Made by a program: the position numbers and the translations under genes. The notes beneath the pieces are model-generated. The model was given only the letters and a program-made list of their open reading frames with translations, was not told where the DNA came from and did no database searches. A DNA stretch of 31,249 bases from Candidatus Saccharimonadia bacterium. Its GTDB lineage: Bacteria; Patescibacteriota; Saccharimonadia; Saccharimonadales; Saccharimonadaceae. Shown here in pieces: positions 8,518 through 16,328 of the stretch (positions are counted from its first letter, which is position 1; each line of letters starts with the position of its first letter). The stretch spans positions 1 through 31,249 of the forward strand of contig JALRDS010000080.1 in NCBI GenBank assembly GCA_023259925.1. The letters run 5' to 3'.

Positions 8518-9564
8518 TTAGCGACGGCGTGACTTACGCTTTGGCTTACCGCCGTATAACTTAGCCTGGATAGCTCGATAGGTTTTTGATGAGTAATACG
8601 CCACCGCTGCAATAGCAACAATAAATGCAATGATAAACCACCATGGCAGATACCAGAAACCACCTGCACCCGTAACTTCTTGCGTGCGGTTTCCATTCTG
8701 TCCGTAGAATAAGTTCATTTTTAATGAGTAGTAGCCCGGCCAAAGGGTAGGCGTAGTACAACTTGTTGAGCGTGAGCGCCCATCATAAAACTCAACGTCT
8801 TGTGTTTTAAGTTTAATACAAGCGGTAAAGGTACGCTCTTGCCCAATTAACGCCAGTGACTGGTTTGGATTTACGTTATTAATATCTTGCTCTTTACCAA
8901 ACATGTACTTGAGTGTGATTGTACCAACTGGCGCAGCAGTAACGTTACCATTATTCTTTAATGTATATGCCAGTGCATCCGGAGCGCTTGTATTGAAATA
9001 CTTGTACTGACGCTTGTTCAAATGATACGCACCAAATTGTCGAAGCTGAAGATCTTCATTTACTTCACCGGGTATGGTCGTAAATACCAACGTTACCCCT
9101 GAAGCGCTTAATCCAACGTTACCGCCATCTGAAGCACCAGAAGAGTATACGATTGCGCTATAAAAGCTTCCAGCCCCCTGATTTGAAGGGATAGATACGC
9201 TCATATCAACAGTTTCACTACCATTCGGTGCTACCTTAACTGCTTTTGGAACTGAAAGAAATGGCTTCAAAGACCACGCTGTCCGTGGCGCATCTTCATC
9301 AAGCATTAGCTTTGGCGTACCGCCATCATCTGTAAACGTAAAGTCAACTACGCGCAAACTAAGCTCAAGGTCCCGTTCAGCATCGAGATTCCGGATAGTC
9401 AATGTGTCATTGACTGATTTACCAGGTTCTATTGTGTAGTTCTTTTTTGGCACAATACTGAGTGCAGCCGACGATACCGCATGCGCCTGTGCGCCAGGTA
9501 GTACTAATGCACCAAAAATCATCACCGCGATTGCGATGAGCATACTGCCCTTGAAGCGTTTCAT
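8518..9564 (-). CDS. Membrane-anchored surface protein, DUF916-like, paralogue
   Basis: A 348-residue exported protein with the same plan as the 5113-6132 product. Signal peptide about 1-28 (MLIAIAVMIFGALVLPGAQAHA), then a DUF916-like Ig region (YTIEPGKSVNDTLTIRN, VAPNGSETVDMSVSIPSNQG, GSFYSAIVYSS). A second beta domain has two Cys-bearing segments. The C-terminal membrane helix (about 307-330) is followed by a basic tail (KLYGGKPKRKSRRR). The ATG at 9564 (MKRFKGS) is preferred because GGGGAAG precedes it by about 11 nt. A TTG at 9597 and an ATG at 9582 are possible. It lies just downstream of a surface protein of the shared family, suggesting an anchor-partner pair; function inferred. Confidence 0.8.
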   Translation of the reverse strand: MKRFKGSMLIAIAVMIFGALVLPGAQAHAVSSAALSIVPKKNYTIEPGKSVNDTLTIRNLDAERDLELSLRVVDFTFTDDGGTPKLMLDEDAPRTAWSLKPFLSVPKAVKVAPNGSETVDMSVSIPSNQGAGSFYSAIVYSSGASDGGNVGLSASGVTLVFTTIPGEVNEDLQLRQFGAYHLNKRQYKYFNTSAPDALAYTLKNNGNVTAAPVGTITLKYMFGKEQDINNVNPNQSLALIGQERTFTACIKLKTQDVEFYDGRSRSTSCTTPTLWPGYYSLKMNLFYGQNGNRTQEVTGAGGFWYLPWWFIIAFIVAIAAVAYYSSKTYRAIQAKLYGGKPKRKSRRR

Positions 9565-9615
9565 TGTTTCTGTCTTCCCCATTATGTTATTTTTCAAATA
9601 GTAAGTATAAGCTGT

Positions 9616-9624
9616 ATTGTACCA
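9616..9624 (-). promoter_or_regulatory. Extended -10 promoter at the stop of the preceding gene
   Basis: TGG-TACAAT on the minus strand directly abuts the stop codon of the 9625-10701 gene. It would start transcription for the anchor protein at 9564. Confidence 0.5.
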
Positions 9625-10701
9625 CTAAAATCTGCCAGTGGCTATGTAGTTAATAGTTGTACTGTATACTCCCGGCGGCAAATCTGCACGAGAGTTTAAA
9701 ATGTAACTTACTGTGTATTTTTTCATCAAACTGACATTGGGTGAAAACGCCACTATATCTCCGTCTACGAACTTATACTTATCTGGAATGCTGTAGTCTG
9801 GCGATGCCACGGCGTTGGCGTATTCACCCTCCGGGTTTTCACCAACCACAGGGCTAGTGTTTGCTACAAGATTCAGTCCAAACTGATTCGTGCCAGGCCT
9901 ACTTTCAATTGGCACCGGTGAGCCATCGATTACACTCGTACCGGCACTCACTGAGCCGCCGTTTGCCGTAATGGCGAACCCGCCACTTGCATTAGTACCT
10001 ACCGCCATTTGTGAACGAGCTGTAAGGGTTGAATTCGGACTAAGCTCGCCCATATTGCTATAGTAAATGTCGTTTGTTCCAGTACAGTTATAGGCCACTT
10101 CCTGGGCTAAACAGAATATCAGCATTGGCGGTACCTGCGTTTGGATTGTAATACCTGTTTGGGTTTGACCTTTCACCGAGCCAAAGTCAATTTGTGGCCC
10201 TGTAGCGTTTTGGCTAGCGTGGCTGCGCAACCGTATAGAGAACGAAATATCGTTATTTGTAGGGTTCTTTATATTTGTAAATGTGTACGATGATGGCGCA
10301 TTAGCCGTAACCATTTGTAGTGGCCTACTCATTACTAAATGGTTTGCAGACTTTTGTGTAATAGAAAACCCAGTCTCGCCCGCTTGTTCTGCCAGCTCAG
10401 CATTTGCAACCGACATACCCGGCGGCGTGGCGCACGGATGATACGGAATAGGATCATCGCAAAATAGCAAATCTACTGAGCCAACCGATAATTGACTCAT
10501 GTACTGAAATGAAACTGTATAGGAGGTTGTAACCCCAGGTTCTGTAGAGAGCATATACAAGCTGCGTTCCTGAAACCGCATGGCCGCAGACGCTGGTGAG
10601 GCGAACACCATAATTGCAAGCACCATAGACAGCAAGGCCTCTGGCCCAGCGTAATGCAATGCGTGCACAAGCTTGTGCGCCCTAATCAACCTATGATGCA
10701 T
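9625..10701 (-). CDS. Exported surface protein, shared island family
   Basis: A 358-residue secreted protein. A basic N-terminus is followed by a hydrophobic stretch (about 22-40) ending ASPASA-AM, a likely signal peptidase site. The mature part begins with RFQERSLYMLSTEPG and the Cys pair LLFCDDPIPYHPC. A middle part carries PGTNQFGLNLVANTSPVVG, shared closely with the 12591-13331 protein. The end is PPGVYSTTINYIATGRF. There is no membrane anchor at the C-terminus. The ATG at 10701 lies 7 nt after a TACAAT hexamer, so the mRNA is probably leaderless. The anchor protein encoded next (9564) is a likely partner. Function unknown beyond being a surface-exposed beta-rich protein. Confidence 0.8.
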   Translation of the reverse strand: MHHRLIRAHKLVHALHYAGPEALLSMVLAIMVFASPASAAMRFQERSLYMLSTEPGVTTSYTVSFQYMSQLSVGSVDLLFCDDPIPYHPCATPPGMSVANAELAEQAGETGFSITQKSANHLVMSRPLQMVTANAPSSYTFTNIKNPTNNDISFSIRLRSHASQNATGPQIDFGSVKGQTQTGITIQTQVPPMLIFCLAQEVAYNCTGTNDIYYSNMGELSPNSTLTARSQMAVGTNASGGFAITANGGSVSAGTSVIDGSPVPIESRPGTNQFGLNLVANTSPVVGENPEGEYANAVASPDYSIPDKYKFVDGDIVAFSPNVSLMKKYTVSYILNSRADLPPGVYSTTINYIATGRF

Positions 10702-10708
10702 GCTTGCT

Positions 10709-10714
10709 ATTGTA
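10709..10714 (-). promoter_or_regulatory. -10 hexamer TACAAT, leaderless
   Basis: TACAAT on the minus strand, then 7 nt, then the ATG at 10701. No Shine-Dalgarno sequence and no good -35 are visible. Confidence 0.5.
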
Positions 10715-10754
10715 CTAAATTGCTAGTGGTAACGGTAGTTTTACGTACACAAAT

Positions 10755-10786
10755 CAAAGAGTCGACGAGTAAACGCCGACTCTTTG
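10755..10786 (-). terminator. Hairpin, probable terminator
   Basis: CAAAGAGTCG (10755-10764) and CGACTCTTTG (10777-10786) form a 10-bp perfect stem with a 12-nt loop, downstream of the 10839-12443 gene. The following T-run on the minus strand is interrupted (ATTTGTG), so efficiency is uncertain. Confidence 0.55.
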
Positions 10787-10838
10787 TAAGATTCTACCGC
10801 CCGCTACCTGTAAAGGCAGCTATGTTCTACAGTTTGGT

Positions 10839-12443
10839 TTAATACTGTGGAGCAGCTAAGTAGTTAATCTTTGTAGTGTAAACACCAGCTGGAGTGTCCG
10901 CACCAATGTTACCTACGTAGCGCATCTTTGCAGTTGCACAAGAGATAACTTCTGTATCTTGCTGAGCAATCGCTTCAGGAACGGTAAGACTAGATTTCAA
11001 GAATTTGAATTTAGCCGTACCAGGCTGAACTGTTGGGCCGCTGTCGTCAAACAGTGTACCAAAGGCTTCATCGTAATCAGTTTGAGCTGTTTGGCCTGCA
11101 GGGTATTCTGGACCAGATTGCGCCTGTGCACCACCAAGGGTGATGAATGGAGCGCTGTCGGGTGTTTGATAGCCGGCTGCAAATGTTGCTGCACCGCTAT
11201 CGAGTGTATCTAGACCTGCGTCAACAAACCCAAGCCCGAATTGCTCTGTACCCGGAGTACTTACTACTTCAGAAGGCATATCAGCGATTTCGTCACCCAC
11301 AGTGTTGGCTAACGTGTTACCAGAGTAGTACACAGTTGCACCACCAGATGAGTTAGAACTGAGCCGCCAGTAAGAGTAAACATCCCACGCCTTACCGGTT
11401 TCAAGTGAGTACTCAGCGTCTGGGTTACCGAGGTTTAGACGGTTGTTGTTGATTTGCTGAATAGGGTCACAGGTACCGTGTACTTGGCCTGAACCTAGGT
11501 CAACGGTGTCGCGGTTTTGCGTACCCACCGAGAAGGCCATGGTTTCAAGTACCTTGGTAGTAATGTGAATTGATTCAGTCATCACGTTCGCTACAGTTAC
11601 ACCACCATCAATCACAGTATGGTCAGAGTCATCGCCTGGGGTTGCGTCATTATGGCTACCAATCAAGCTAGAATCACTGTTGTAGGTGTTAATTTTTACG
11701 AAGAATGATCCACTACCTGGGTTAGTAATGTAGGTGTCTTCAGATGGCTTGAAGATAATCTGTACTTCATCACCACCATTGATGGTTTCACCAGTTGCAC
11801 TAGTAATAGTGATGTAGTTATTGGCACCAGTTAATGTACCACTTTCACCAGTATACTCAACATCTTCTAGGTTAGCCTTAGTGAAGACCCAGTCGGTTGC
11901 TGTAGTTGGAACCCCGTTTAAGAGAACCTGGAACTGGCCAGCACCGGTACCGAGTGTGAAGTCAGTACCACCGTCAACAAAGTCGAAGTCACTTCGTTCG
12001 TTTTCGTGAGCTACTGCATTTGTTTCACGAGTTGAATCTGCCGTACTGCCGTCGTCGTTCGGGTCAGCGTCACCGGTGTTGTCACCAGGGCTACGGCAGT
12101 AGCCGGCCGCAGTAGTACAGTACTGCAACGAGAAGCCCTTTGTGTCTGGTGGCGCGTCACTACTTACCGTGAAGGTAAATGTTTCACCGGTCTTTTTACC
12201 ATTTGGACCAGACCCAGCAGGTGCATAGTTCTCGCCAATGGCGTTCGGATTAGCGTACGAGTTGCCAGAACCGTCCGTGTCCATGTAGCCTGGCGCAGAC
12301 GAACTGAGCATCAAAGAACGCTCCGTCAGTGGATTCAATGCGTCCGCAAATACCGATGCCGTAGGGACAACTGCTGCTGCAACCATGGCAAACGCAGCGC
12401 CCAAGGCAGTACCGCGAGTCGCGATTGACTTGAGTGTATACAT
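10839..12443 (-). CDS. Large exported surface protein, shared island family
   Basis: At 534 residues it is the longest member of the island family. Signal peptide about 1-33 (AAAVVPTASVFA-DA). The mature part starts LTERSLMLSSSAPG and continues with FSLQYCTTAAGYCRSPGDN, the same N-terminal motif and Cys pair as its relatives. A long acidic, Asp/Gly-rich insert (NTGDADPNDDGSTAD and later DNATPGDDSDH) may bind calcium. The C-terminal half has STPGTEQFGLGFV and ends TPAGVYTTKINYLAAPQY. The start is well supported: ATG 12443 with AGGAGA about 10 nt upstream, about 70 nt from an extended -10 promoter. That makes it one of the few genes of this island with a normal leader. It is acidic and abundant-looking, an S-layer-like candidate, but this is inference. 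Confidence 0.8.
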   Translation of the reverse strand: MYTLKSIATRGTALGAAFAMVAAAVVPTASVFADALNPLTERSLMLSSSAPGYMDTDGSGNSYANPNAIGENYAPAGSGPNGKKTGETFTFTVSSDAPPDTKGFSLQYCTTAAGYCRSPGDNTGDADPNDDGSTADSTRETNAVAHENERSDFDFVDGGTDFTLGTGAGQFQVLLNGVPTTATDWVFTKANLEDVEYTGESGTLTGANNYITITSATGETINGGDEVQIIFKPSEDTYITNPGSGSFFVKINTYNSDSSLIGSHNDATPGDDSDHTVIDGGVTVANVMTESIHITTKVLETMAFSVGTQNRDTVDLGSGQVHGTCDPIQQINNNRLNLGNPDAEYSLETGKAWDVYSYWRLSSNSSGGATVYYSGNTLANTVGDEIADMPSEVVSTPGTEQFGLGFVDAGLDTLDSGAATFAAGYQTPDSAPFITLGGAQAQSGPEYPAGQTAQTDYDEAFGTLFDDSGPTVQPGTAKFKFLKSSLTVPEAIAQQDTEVISCATAKMRYVGNIGADTPAGVYTTKINYLAAPQY

Positions 12444-12513
12444 GTTTGTATATCTCCTATTTCCTTAAATGTTTATTTTTGCGTTCCTTATTTACATAAG
12501 GGTTACATGGGGC

Positions 12514-12522
12514 ATTGTAGCA
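12514..12522 (-). promoter_or_regulatory. Extended -10 promoter TGC-TACAAT
   Basis: On the minus strand ATGCTACAAT, the organism's recurrent extended -10. It leads to a leader of about 65 nt with AGGAGA before the ATG at 12443. A perfect DnaA-box sequence TTATCCACA (12558-12566, plus) lies about 36 bp upstream. Confidence 0.6.
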
Positions 12523-12590
12523 TTAGCATCATACCCTGAGCAATACTGAAGTAAGAGTTATCCACAACATTTTTAAGACTACTACGCGTA

Positions 12591-13331
12591 TTAGAATTCA
12601 GGTACAACTACGGCCGAGAAGTCACCGTTATAATTCCCCGCAGGAGTGGCGCTTGAAATATTCACAATCATACTCACCGTGTAGTCGGTCCTACCTGATT
12701 CGGTAGTACTACGAGCTACTACTTCTCCATTAGTATACTTGAATAGATTAGCTGTAGCGTACGCCGGCTCTAGCTCTCCAAAACTAAATTCGCTCGATGG
12801 TACCTGTACGGGGTTAGCCCCGACGCCAGGCACGGTATTAGCTACAAGATTGATGGCAAACTGTTCGACGCCGGGCGTAGAGGCAGTTGGCGACGATGGT
12901 GTGGCTAGTGTATGGCCATTAAACCGAGGTGGCTCGCCGCTTATTTGCATATAGTAACCATTACTCAGGTAACTACGCACTCGCACAACCATAGTTTTAT
13001 GTGCGGTTGTTTCGGTGGTAAGTTCGCCTAAACTCGACACACCCGGGTCGACAATCACTTCAAGCGATGGCTCACTTGGGGTGATTGATCCAAACTCAGC
13101 AGTGCTCGTTTGCGAGGTAGCACTACCGACCGCAAGATCGCCAATACTGGTGCGTGCGCAGTACTGGCCCGAGCAACTTTCAAGTGACGAACCTGCACCG
13201 AACTCCTGTTCAACTATTTGATAGTTTTGCGAGTTTGATGAAAGTGCTAACGCGGGAATCGATGAAAACACAGCAAGCACTGCAATTCCCAGCAGAAGTA
13301 CACCAACCCCCAAAACTCTTCTTTTTTGCAT
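12591..13331 (-). CDS. Small exported surface protein, shared C-terminal half
   Basis: A 246-residue secreted protein beginning MQKRRVLGVGVLLLG; signal peptide about 1-30 (SSIPALA-LS). A Cys pair (SCSGQYC) follows, then SIGDLAVGSATSQTSTAEFGS. The C-terminal half contains STPGVEQFAINLVANTVPG and ends TPAGNYNGDFSAVVVPEF, close to the 9625-10701 protein. It lacks the RSLxLSSS N-terminal motif of its relatives. The start is fixed by the promoter: -35 TTGAGT and -10 GATAAT place transcription at about 13341. The first in-frame ATG (13346) is therefore not transcribed and the ATG at 13331 is used. It is divergent from the 13435 membrane protein. Confidence 0.8.
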   Translation of the reverse strand: MQKRRVLGVGVLLLGIAVLAVFSSIPALALSSNSQNYQIVEQEFGAGSSLESCSGQYCARTSIGDLAVGSATSQTSTAEFGSITPSEPSLEVIVDPGVSSLGELTTETTAHKTMVVRVRSYLSNGYYMQISGEPPRFNGHTLATPSSPTASTPGVEQFAINLVANTVPGVGANPVQVPSSEFSFGELEPAYATANLFKYTNGEVVARSTTESGRTDYTVSMIVNISSATPAGNYNGDFSAVVVPEF

Positions 13332-13347
13332 AAGCTGTATATGCATT

Positions 13348-13376
13348 ATTATCTGCTAAGTGTGCCTATAACTCAA
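13348..13376 (-). promoter_or_regulatory. Sigma70-type promoter that decides a start codon
   Basis: Minus strand: TTGAGT (13371-13376), 17-bp spacer, GATAAT (13348-13353). The predicted start of transcription lies just downstream of the ATG at 13346, leaving the ATG at 13331 with a leader of about 10 nt. Confidence 0.65.
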
Positions 13377-13434
13377 GCTGGTGCCCACTAGGGAAATATA
13401 GTAAGCTATATGTAAACATAAGCGACGTTTATAT

Positions 13435-14454
13435 ATGGATTCTGATAAGTCGAATGCCCCCGAGGGCGAAGATACCCAAGCAGCTAGCGCCAACCAAGAA
13501 GCGCCAGCCGATGCATTGAGCCGTACTCCCGAGGACCTTGAGCAAGAAGAGTCGGAGCAAAAAGCCGCAAGTGGCACCAGCGCTCCCGATATTCAACCAG
13601 AAAAAGTATCGCCGCTTAAGCAGTTTTTTCGTAAAGTAAACGTATACTTTTTAGGCTTTTTGTTAATTGGTGCAGTCGCCGGCGTGATTACGGTGGTTAG
13701 TTATCTAAACAGTCAAAAACCAGCCCCCCAGGCGGTTATCGAAGATCAGCCGCTTACCCAGGAAGCACTCGAGGAATTATCGAACAGTGACGCTAGTGTT
13801 GGTAATACGTCGCAAACACTCACCATTCAAGGGAATGCTATTGTGTCGGGCGAAGCCTTAATGCGCGGTGACTTGAACGTGGCGGGCAGTTTTCAAACCG
13901 GCGGCAACGTAACCGCACCTGCAATCACTATCGCAGGCCAATCAAACCTTGGGGCTACTCAGGTAAATAGCTTACAAGTTGCGCAAGATTTTGCCGTTCA
14001 AGGCAACTCAACCATGCGCGACCTAAGTGTTTCGGGGTCATCTACATTTAACGGCGCAGTTACGGCGCAGCAGCTAACAGTCACCCGTCTGATTATGAGC
14101 GGCACAGCTGAACTGCAAATTCCTAACCATATCAGCTTCACTGGCCCGTCGCCTACTCGCGGCGCAACTGGTGGCGGCCTGGGAAGTGGCGGCTCTGCAT
14201 CAGTCAATGGGTCCGACAGTACCGGTACGGTAAATATACGCACCGGCACAAACACGTCGACCGGCTGCTTTATTCGCATAAACTTTAATCAGAGTTTTAA
14301 TAAACAGCCACACGTTATTATTAGCCCGGTTGGCAGCGCTGCTGGCAAAACCGACTACTACGTGGATCGAGATCAAAATGGCTTTAGTATATGTACGGCT
14401 AGCCCTGCACCAAGTAGCCAAACCTTCGCTTACGATTACTTTGTAACGAATTAG
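13435..14454 (+). CDS. Single-pass membrane protein with bactofilin-like repeats
   Basis: A 339-residue protein. An acidic, disordered cytoplasmic N-terminus (about 1-65, rich in Glu, Ala, Gln) precedes one membrane helix (about 70-92, FLGFLLIGAVAGVITVV). Outside, residues about 118-235 form short beta repeats of the type found in bactofilins and tail fibres (IVSGEALMRGDLNVAGSF, TMRDLSVSGSSTFNGAVT). A Gly/Ser-rich linker (GATGGGLGSGGSASVNG) leads to a compact C-terminal domain (about 265-339) with GCFIRINFNQSFNKQPHVII, SICTAS and a final FAYDYFVTN. There is no signal peptidase site, so the helix acts as an uncleaved anchor. It ends 90 bp from the ATPase operon, tail to tail. Function unknown; a surface fibre or scaffold is the best guess. 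Confidence 0.75.
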   Translation: MDSDKSNAPEGEDTQAASANQEAPADALSRTPEDLEQEESEQKAASGTSAPDIQPEKVSPLKQFFRKVNVYFLGFLLIGAVAGVITVVSYLNSQKPAPQAVIEDQPLTQEALEELSNSDASVGNTSQTLTIQGNAIVSGEALMRGDLNVAGSFQTGGNVTAPAITIAGQSNLGATQVNSLQVAQDFAVQGNSTMRDLSVSGSSTFNGAVTAQQLTVTRLIMSGTAELQIPNHISFTGPSPTRGATGGGLGSGGSASVNGSDSTGTVNIRTGTNTSTGCFIRINFNQSFNKQPHVIISPVGSAAGKTDYYVDRDQNGFSICTASPAPSSQTFAYDYFVTN

Positions 14455-14544
14455 TTACGCCAAGAAAATTAGGCAGCTAGCCTGTACGATTTTACTCCAA
14501 CTCACTCTGCTACAAGAAGAACGATAGGCGTTGTCGCGCTACAA

Positions 14545-14862
14545 TTACACGTCCATAAATACCACTACACTGTCGGCTTTTACATGCATGAGTGCGCGTG
14601 ATATTTTAATGGTTTTATTGCCAGCCGGGCTAACGATAACTAAGTTACATGGCACTAGCATACATAAAAAATTGTGATGATGCGGCAATACGTCGAACGG
14701 GCCGGTTGCATTCACCGCCGACACGCTACTCGCTTCGCCTTCAAAATATACCTTAAACGGCGCGTACACCTTCACTTGCATAGTCGGCTTTCCGCTTCGT
14801 TTAGCTGGCGCCGATTCTTCTTTGGCCAATTCATCCGCTTGCGGTGTATCTACGTCAGCCAT
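14545..14862 (-). CDS. atpC: F1-like ATPase epsilon subunit, beta-domain only
   Basis: A 105-residue protein. After a charged N-terminal extension (about 1-26), residues about 27-105 match the epsilon beta-sandwich: MQVKVYAPFKVYFEGEASSV and GPFDVLPHHHNFL correspond to the family's ...GxxGILPGHAPFL. It stops after VKADSVVVFMDV, so the C-terminal helical hairpin, which regulates rotation in many bacteria, is absent. That hairpin is also missing in some natural epsilon subunits. It would bind gamma and the membrane ring. The start ATG overlaps the beta stop by one base (TAATG), the last gene of the operon. The HHH in the loop is unusual. Confidence 0.8.
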   Translation of the reverse strand: MADVDTPQADELAKEESAPAKRSGKPTMQVKVYAPFKVYFEGEASSVSAVNATGPFDVLPHHHNFLCMLVPCNLVIVSPAGNKTIKISRALMHVKADSVVVFMDV

Positions 14863-16325
14863 TAACTATCTTTCTTATCACCTTCGTCGTCTTTAGCACT
14901 GTCATTGTCTGCTGAGCTTTCTTGGCTTTCTGTAGCATCTTCTGATTCTTTAGGAGTTTCAACATCCTCAGCTGGACTGGTGGCTTTTCCAATAATCTCT
15001 TCCACTCCGTCAAGCGTCTGCTCACGTGTCATATGTTCACCAGGTACGCCAGTTACCTTTTCCATTACGTTAAATCGCTGCTTAAAGAACTCAATTAACG
15101 CCTTTGCTTTATTATAGTCATCGCGGTCTTCGGCAGATAACTCTGACTCGCCAATAATAGCGATGATACCCTTAAGTGATTCGTATTTTTGTAGAATTGA
15201 GGTTGCTCGCGTTGCAAGTTCATAGTGGCGCTCACCAACCACTTCTGGCGTAAGTAGGCTCGATTTTGATGCCAAAATGTTTACCGCTGGGCGGATACCC
15301 TGCGCTGCAACAGCACGGTCGAGCACAATTGTGGAGTCAAGCTCGTGCTGGATCATTTGCACAGCAGGGTCGGATAGGTCATCGGCTGGTACGTAAATCG
15401 TTTGCAAAGCAGTAATTGAACCGTTAGCGTTCGTCGCCAGGCGGTCTTGGAAGGTTTTTACGTCGCTAAACACTGTTGGCTGATAGCCACCTTCTGCCGG
15501 AGTTTGGTCGATGATAGTCGACACCTCGTTTTTTGCTTGAATATAGCGATACATATTGTCGGCGAATAGCAGTACGTCTTTTTTGAGGTCGTCCCGGAAA
15601 TATTCCGCCAACGTGATAGCCGCAAGGCCGATTAAGCTACGCTGTACCGGGTTCTCGTTCATTTGCCCAAAGAACATGGCAGTGGTTTTTAAAAGATCGT
15701 TATCGCCCAGGGTTTTATAGAGCTCGTGACCCTCACGAATACGCTCACCAATACCGGCGAACATACTGATTGCCCCCGAGCCTTCGGCAACGTTATTAAT
15801 AATTTCCATCGTAAGCACTGTTTTACCCACACCAGCACCACCAACAATACCAATCTTGCGACCTTTCACGAATGGCGTAAAGAAATCGAGTACTTTAAGC
15901 CCGGTTTCAAGCACTTCATCTGGACGATTTTCAAGGCTCGACTCTTGGAAGCTTGGAAAGAAAATTGGGCGCTTTACCATGCGGTCCAGCACCTCTTGAT
16001 CGAGCTGCGGTTTGCCATCAATAGGACGAGCCATAGTATCCCATACGCGCCCAATCATTTCTTCACCAACTGGTATTTCAAGGCTACGGCCACTACGCGT
16101 GACCGTATCGCCTTTTTTAATACTGTAATCACCACCAATATTCAGACATAGTGCCATATCGCCATGCTCTAAGCTGTTTACTAGTAAGGGAGATTTTTGC
16201 TCGTTATCCACGTACACCATTTCGTTCAGATCAGGCAACCCCTCATCGAACTGTACTTTAATAACAAGCCCCTTTAGCGTACGAATCACACCTTGTTTAT
16301 AATCTGATTGCGGCTGATCACTCAT
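14862..16325 (-). CDS. atpD: F1-like ATPase beta subunit (catalytic), modified C-terminus
   Basis: A 487-residue catalytic subunit. Walker A GGAGVGKT (162-169), catalytic glutamate E194 in GERIREG, Walker B VLLFADN with D256, and YVPADDLSDPA are present, so ATP hydrolysis is expected. Divergent features are FADNMYRYIQA in place of the usual FIDNIFRFTQA, and IQHELDSTIVLDR in place of FAHLDATTVLSR. The lever motif is ESELSAED rather than DELSEED. The family's terminal segment (around DHLPEQAFYMVG) is missing. After GVEEIIGKA the protein changes to an acidic tail of about 40 residues (ESEDATESQESSADNDSAK). It follows gamma with a 3-nt gap. The divergence suggests a specialised F1 rather than the housekeeping enzyme. 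Confidence 0.9.
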   Translation of the reverse strand: MSDQPQSDYKQGVIRTLKGLVIKVQFDEGLPDLNEMVYVDNEQKSPLLVNSLEHGDMALCLNIGGDYSIKKGDTVTRSGRSLEIPVGEEMIGRVWDTMARPIDGKPQLDQEVLDRMVKRPIFFPSFQESSLENRPDEVLETGLKVLDFFTPFVKGRKIGIVGGAGVGKTVLTMEIINNVAEGSGAISMFAGIGERIREGHELYKTLGDNDLLKTTAMFFGQMNENPVQRSLIGLAAITLAEYFRDDLKKDVLLFADNMYRYIQAKNEVSTIIDQTPAEGGYQPTVFSDVKTFQDRLATNANGSITALQTIYVPADDLSDPAVQMIQHELDSTIVLDRAVAAQGIRPAVNILASKSSLLTPEVVGERHYELATRATSILQKYESLKGIIAIIGESELSAEDRDDYNKAKALIEFFKQRFNVMEKVTGVPGEHMTREQTLDGVEEIIGKATSPAEDVETPKESEDATESQESSADNDSAKDDEGDKKDS

Positions 16326-16328
16326 ACC

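Noticed and set aside
10959..11356. Several overlapping open frames within the 10839-12443 surface gene
   Set aside because: Compositional shadows of a real gene with signal peptide, RBS and conserved ends; their translations show no protein-like features.
12558..12566. Perfect DnaA box as sign of a replication origin
   Set aside because: Single box, no cluster, no AT-rich unwinding region and no dnaA/dnaN nearby.
13344..13346. ATG as start of the small surface protein
   Set aside because: It abuts the -10 hexamer and lies upstream of the predicted transcription start; the ATG at 13331 gives a clean signal peptide.
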